From assembly GCF_024159265.1 (NCBI RefSeq), contig NZ_JAMYWY010000001.1, positions 5,084,001 through 5,148,000 of the forward strand: DNA of 64,000 bases, in the 5' to 3' direction. Of this stretch, positions 60,249-64,000 are shown piece by piece. Source of the DNA: Paenibacillus sp. 1781tsa1 (lineage in GTDB: Bacteria > Bacillota > Bacilli > Paenibacillales > Paenibacillaceae). The notes below the pieces were generated by a model. It was given only the letters and a program-made list of their open reading frames with translations. It did not search any database and was not told the DNA's origin. Positions within the stretch are counted from its first letter, which is position 1. Each line of letters opens with the position of its first letter. Made by a program: the position numbers and the translations under genes.

Positions 60249-61553
60249 CTAACGCAAGAGACGATAACGGTTACTAGGCCTTCCCCGCCTTGTATTCAGC
60301 TCATTGCCAGCAATTTCGGCCAGCGCAAAAGCAGTAAGGCTGCCCATAATACGTTGTACGTGCCTGATGGTCATGGAGAGCCCGGAAGCCAGCTCACCGG
60401 CTGTAAATTCTTCTTTGCCCATCCGGCGTATGTATGCCTTTATTTTCTGGAATGTACGAATACTCACGCCTGCCTTGTTCAATTGTTCCAGCAATTCAAT
60501 ATCACTTGAATAAGTTTCGTAGGATAATTCGTGGTCTTCTCCTGCCGCCTCGACAATGGTTCCATCCGTCTCATAGATAATGATCTGTCCAGCCTCATCA
60601 TCCTTGGCATACTGAATAGCTTTACGTGCATGGCGTTCGGCATCAAACGCCGTCTCCCCGAACCCGATCCCGGCAAAGGAAGGCAAGTCTGTATCCAGCT
60701 CCAACTGATGCATGGTCGAATGCAGTGAGTCCATATTACGAGCCATCACACCTCTCGAACCATACATCAGGTATCTTCCGGTGCCGTCCTGATGAAGTGA
60801 TCCATCGATTTGTTCACAGTGTCGCAGCAGCACTCCCTTGATCTTCAGCTCCATATACTGCAACTGATAACGCTCGGTCGACAGTTCTCCCGCTTCATGC
60901 AATCGATCAATCTCGATCATGAGCACACCAATCTGACTGTCCTTGAACGCGGAACTGCGAATCTGTTCAATCAGCATACGTACGGCTTGTACCGTTTCCT
61001 GCTTGGTTGAATCAATTTTGAAGACGGGTACCCCGCGTTCCACCAGACCTTCATACACCGCATACAGACAGGTAATCGCTGCTTTGGTAATCCCCTCTTG
61101 CCAATGCCGCACGTGGAACCCGATCATTTCTTCCACATCGTAATCGATGGAAAACACGTATTTACGTAATTGCTCCTGTGAGATATTCAGCTCTTCCAGA
61201 CTGTCCATCAATCCCCAGCTCTCGTTGTCCGTCATATCAATGGAGATATCTTTCACCGGACTGTCCAAGGTGTAGACGGCCTGAAGCATCGCCTTATACA
61301 AGCTGGCCCCAGTAGGAGGGCAGTATATCGCGTGTTCTTTTTCCGAAAGTTCAGCTTGGGCACTCAGATAAGGAATCGGTCCCGTAAATACCCATCCGTG
61401 TACATTCTCCCGATTTCGTCTAATGATGTCTCCCGTTTCTCTTGCATGTTCATAGGCATATGGCTCGTAGCTCGCCCCCAGATTGTGTCCTTGCAACGCA
61501 CGCATGGTTCGCTCAATGGATGGCCTTGGCCCTACGATTCCGATCCGATACAT
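60249..61553 (-). CDS. Putative transcriptional regulator with degenerate cyclase-like domain
   Basis: A 434-residue soluble protein. The N-terminal 190 residues (MYRIGIVGPRPSIERTMRAL, then HGWVFTGPIPYLSAQAEL) look like a receptor- or PrpR-type alpha/beta sensing domain. The middle (IGVLMIEIDRLHEAGE; SFAGIGFGETAFDAERHARKAIQYA) resembles a degenerate nucleotide-cyclase fold lacking GGDEF. The C-terminus, about 375-434 (EEFTAGELASGLSMTIRHVQRIMGSLTAFALAEI), is a winged-helix-like DNA-binding domain. I cannot place it in a named family. Close linkage to abgT and an operator-like dyad there suggest control of that operon. GGAGGGG precedes the ATG. Confidence 0.65.
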   Translation of the reverse strand: MYRIGIVGPRPSIERTMRALQGHNLGASYEPYAYEHARETGDIIRRNRENVHGWVFTGPIPYLSAQAELSEKEHAIYCPPTGASLYKAMLQAVYTLDSPVKDISIDMTDNESWGLMDSLEELNISQEQLRKYVFSIDYDVEEMIGFHVRHWQEGITKAAITCLYAVYEGLVERGVPVFKIDSTKQETVQAVRMLIEQIRSSAFKDSQIGVLMIEIDRLHEAGELSTERYQLQYMELKIKGVLLRHCEQIDGSLHQDGTGRYLMYGSRGVMARNMDSLHSTMHQLELDTDLPSFAGIGFGETAFDAERHARKAIQYAKDDEAGQIIIYETDGTIVEAAGEDHELSYETYSSDIELLEQLNKAGVSIRTFQKIKAYIRRMGKEEFTAGELASGLSMTIRHVQRIMGSLTAFALAEIAGNELNTRRGRPSNRYRLLR

Positions 61554-61781
61554 CTACACCCCTCCTTCACTCACTCCACAATTCAACATAGATCATATCG
61601 CTCCGAATGTTCCGTGGGTTATAAGTTTTAATTATATACAGAACTGACGATATAACAAAACAGATCACAGGTGATTCATCTACGACCAGCACTGCTTATC
61701 ACATGACTTAGCAAGCACCACACTTATTGAATAAATGGGTCTCTATTCCTGTCAGTTTGCTTGAAGTCTATCATTTTTCAT

Positions 61782-61820
61782 TTAATCGTAAATTTTACAT
61801 ATAGTTAATCCATTTCATAC
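61782..61820 (+). promoter_or_regulatory. Pho-box-like repeats before the alkaline phosphatase gene
   Basis: TTAATC (61782), TTTACA (61794), TTAATC (61805) and TTCATAC (61814-61820) recur at 9-12 bp intervals, as expected for PhoP binding (consensus TT(A/T)A(C/T)A). The rest of 61554-61781 is AT-rich with no visible gene. Confidence 0.5.
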
Positions 61821-61897
61821 ATTGGTTTAGCATTGGTTGTATACACTGGGTTCAGGATACAAAACAAACTATACATATATTCTAGGAGGATGCATTC

Positions 61898-63550
61898 ATG
61901 TTAAACCGTTTTAATGTCCGTGCAGCCAAAATGATGCTCGCGGTGACAACAATTGTTACGGCTACACTCGGAGGAAGCAGTGCAGCGTGGGCTGTGGAAG
62001 ACACCACCTCAGCGACATCTGCATCACCGATTAAAAATGTGATTATCCTTATTCCCGACGGCATGGCTAACGATGCCACTGCTCTGGCTCGTTGGTATAA
62101 GGGCTCGTCCCTGACGCTGGACTCCATGGCAAGCGGCATGGTTCGTACACACTCCGCAGATGCGCCGATTGCGGACTCGGCCCCTGCTGGAACCGCTTTT
62201 GCAACAGGGTACAAATCGCATACCGGATTCGTCGGTGTACTGCCGGACAAGGCTACAATGCCTGGGCAAAAGGCCATTGCGCCTGGAGACGAAAGAAAAC
62301 CTGTTGCTTCCGTGCTTGAAGCATCCAAACTGGCGGGAAAAGCAACAGGTATTATAGCCACATCCGAGATTATGCACGCCACACCCGCCGACTTCTCCTC
62401 TCACTATCCGGACCGTAAAAACTATGATGCCCTCAGTAAACAACAAGTCTATAATGGCATGGATGTTGTGTTGGGTGGAGGTAGCAAATACCTTGAGCCA
62501 GCCGGACGTAAAGACGGCGAGAATTTAGTTTCGTCTATCAAAGCACTAGGTTACGATTACGTCACTACACCAGCGGCAATGAAAGCATCGGATTCGAACA
62601 AGCTGTGGGGTATGTTCGCACCAGCGGGCATGGCTTACAATATGGACCGTGATCCTGCGAAGCAACCAAGTCTTGCTGAGATGACATCCAAAGCCATTGA
62701 AGTTCTGTCCAAAGACGAAGATGGATTCTTCCTGATGGTTGAAGGCAGCAAAGTAGACTGGGCAGCTCATGCCAATGATCCAATTGGTATTATCAGTGAT
62801 GTGCTGGCTTTTGATGATGCCGTAAAAGTAGCCATGGATTTTGCCAAAGCAGATGGAGAGACTGCCGTTGTCGCTGTAACTGACCATCAGAACGGTGGAC
62901 TCACGATTGGTAATGCCTCCACAACTGGCACATATGATAAAGAACCGTTGTCCACATTTATCGGACCTTTGAAAAAAGCCAAGCTGACAGGTGAGGGTGT
63001 TGAAGCGAAGCTGAATGCCAAGCGTACGAACATCAAAGCAGTGATGAAACAATACTATGGCATCACCGATCTGACTTCTGAGGAGATTGCCACCATTAAA
63101 ACGGCTGAGCCGGGTAGTCTTAACTATGCAATCGGTCCAATGATCAGCAAACGCGCAGGGATTGGTTGGACAACCGGTGGTCATACAGGTGGAGATGTTG
63201 TGCTGTACACGTATGCTCCCAACAATGACCGTCCATTCGGGGTAATCGACAACACGGATGTCGCCAAATATATGGCACGTGTACTGAATCTCGATCTGGA
63301 CAGCGTGAACAAACAATTGTTTGTTCCTGCCAAACAGGCATTTACAGCCAAAGGCGCAACATACAAACTGGATCTCACTGACGCCAAAAATCCGAAGATC
63401 CTCGTTACCAAAGGCAACACCAAGCTGGAACTGCAAATCTATAAAAATATTGCACTGGTGAACGGCAAAAAGACAGCCTTGGAAGGTGTCATTGTCTATA
63501 ACGGTGTAGAGGCATTTGTTCCACAAGGTGCAGTGGATCTCATTCAATAA
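61898..63550 (+). CDS. Secreted alkaline phosphatase with C-terminal stalk domain
   Basis: A 550-residue exported phosphomonoesterase of the PhoA family. Signal peptide to about residue 32 (SAAWA). Active-site features: IPDGMANDA (metal Asp54), ADSAPAGTA with the phosphorylated Ser94, EGSKVDWAAHAND, VTDHQNGG and GGHTGGD (metal ligands). The C-terminal 80 residues (FVPAKQAFTAKGATYKLDLTD, VNGKKTALEGVIVYNGVEAFVP) form a copper-amine-oxidase-like stalk domain, the third in this window. It releases phosphate outside the cell; upstream Pho-box-like repeats suggest phosphate-starvation control. AGGAGG lies 8-9 nt before the ATG. Confidence 0.93.
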   Translation: MLNRFNVRAAKMMLAVTTIVTATLGGSSAAWAVEDTTSATSASPIKNVIILIPDGMANDATALARWYKGSSLTLDSMASGMVRTHSADAPIADSAPAGTAFATGYKSHTGFVGVLPDKATMPGQKAIAPGDERKPVASVLEASKLAGKATGIIATSEIMHATPADFSSHYPDRKNYDALSKQQVYNGMDVVLGGGSKYLEPAGRKDGENLVSSIKALGYDYVTTPAAMKASDSNKLWGMFAPAGMAYNMDRDPAKQPSLAEMTSKAIEVLSKDEDGFFLMVEGSKVDWAAHANDPIGIISDVLAFDDAVKVAMDFAKADGETAVVAVTDHQNGGLTIGNASTTGTYDKEPLSTFIGPLKKAKLTGEGVEAKLNAKRTNIKAVMKQYYGITDLTSEEIATIKTAEPGSLNYAIGPMISKRAGIGWTTGGHTGGDVVLYTYAPNNDRPFGVIDNTDVAKYMARVLNLDLDSVNKQLFVPAKQAFTAKGATYKLDLTDAKNPKILVTKGNTKLELQIYKNIALVNGKKTALEGVIVYNGVEAFVPQGAVDLIQ

Positions 63551-63595
63551 CTCATTCATTACAACTACCGGAAAGACCGGAGATTACACGAATTG

Positions 63596-63624
63596 GCTGC
63601 CGAATATTTCGGCAGCTATTTTAT
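63596..63624 (+). terminator. Terminator of the alkaline phosphatase gene
   Basis: GCTGCCGAA pairs with TTCGGCAGC around TAT, then TATTTTATTG. Confidence 0.85.
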
Positions 63625-63716
63625 TGTTTACTGATAAGGAGTAGGTGCCTGTCCCCGCTTATCGTATAATGAACGTAATGATGATGAATAGGATACAACA
63701 AAGGAGAGAATCAACC

Positions 63717-64000
63717 ATGTTGATCAAATTAAACTGGATCACGCTGAGAGTCAGTAGTTTGGAAGCTTCGCTTGAGTTCTATCACGACATGCTTGGACTT
63801 CCAATTCAGCGCAGATTCGAAAGCCGCGGACGGCAGATTGCCATGCTCGGCATGGAGAATGAAGCCAAGCTGGAACTGATTGAGGGCAGTGAATCCATTC
63901 TTAAACCAGAGGCCGGCGTGTCGATCGGTTATGAGGTGAACTCGCTGGATGAAGCCATGGAACGACTGGCAGAGCTGAATATTCCAATTGTACGCGGCCC
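63717..64000 (+). CDS. VOC superfamily protein, partial
   Basis: The first 94 residues of a protein cut by the right edge. WITLRVSSLEASLEFYHDMLGL and IAMLGMENEAKLELIE match the N-terminal module of the glyoxalase/bleomycin-resistance (VOC) superfamily. AAAGGAGA lies 8-9 nt before the ATG, and TATAAT at 63665-63670 may be its -10 element. Function unknown; not closely similar to the VOC gene at 41527. Confidence 0.8.
   Translation, partial: MLIKLNWITLRVSSLEASLEFYHDMLGLPIQRRFESRGRQIAMLGMENEAKLELIEGSESILKPEAGVSIGYEVNSLDEAMERLAELNIPIVRG

Noticed and set aside
62546..63559. A 337-codon minus-strand frame under the alkaline phosphatase gene
   Set aside because: Antisense shadow with atypical composition (Cys and His rich) and no start signal.

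Overview
This 64 kb window comes from the chromosome of a Gram-positive, spore-forming, polysaccharide-degrading bacterium, very probably a Paenibacillus. The evidence is: Bacillus-type ribosome binding sites with frequent TTG and GTG starts; a xylan-active GH43 enzyme ending in a CBM36 like that of Paenibacillus polymyxa; BclA/BclB-like collagen proteins typical of the exosporium; three secreted proteins with copper-amine-oxidase-like stalk domains; and Fur, cre and Pho-type sites of Bacillus style. There are no rRNA, tRNA, CRISPR, prophage or transposase genes.

Layout. 1-9.9 kb: 3' end of a GH81 beta-glucanase with four discoidin domains, an OsmC protein, a secreted acetamidase/formamidase-like protein, a CPBP protease/TetR pair flanked by two decayed sulfurtransferase ends, an Imm11-like protein, an aminoglycoside-phosphotransferase-fold protein and an ankyrin protein. 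10-13 kb: an AraC regulator with a fused siderophore-binding domain plus a matching lipoprotein, both with Fur boxes. 13-15 kb: two tandem proteins sharing a head domain, one with a long Gly-X-Thr collagen repeat and BclB tail. 16-20 kb: a catabolite-repressed xylan operon of two GH43 enzymes. 20-26 kb: SDR, LRR protein, chemoreceptor, aminotransferase. 26-35 kb: siderophore lipoprotein with fused FhuB-type permease, CueP copper protein, a second collagen protein, then a Fur-controlled lipoprotein/flavin reductase operon next to a second AraC-receptor fusion. 35-44 kb: a PTS EIIBC whose EIIB cysteine is missing, Hcp with an FNR-like site, a Ca2+ P-type ATPase, MFS exporter and DUF2625. 44-51 kb: an IS5-type MITE, a beta-helix lipoprotein, an RsbQ/PAS-GGDEF pair, an MFS-TetR efflux pair, SMI1/KNR4 and DUF1697 proteins. 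51-64 kb: Hsp20, secreted stalk-domain protein, secreted carboxylesterase, abgT/abgA-like aminobenzoyl-glutamate uptake with a nearby regulator, and a secreted alkaline phosphatase with Pho-box-like repeats.

Themes. Iron: three siderophore lipoproteins, one permease, two receptor-like regulators and one reductase share Fur control, but no ATPase is present, so it must come from elsewhere. Plant biomass: GH81, two GH43 enzymes and a beta-helix protein. Most notable is the RsbQ hydrolase next to an RsbP-like PAS domain carrying a diguanylate cyclase instead of the sigma-B phosphatase: the energy-stress sensing module appears to be wired to cyclic-di-GMP. A hydrolase-PAS module with varied outputs has, as I recall, been proposed before, so the instance rather than the principle is new.
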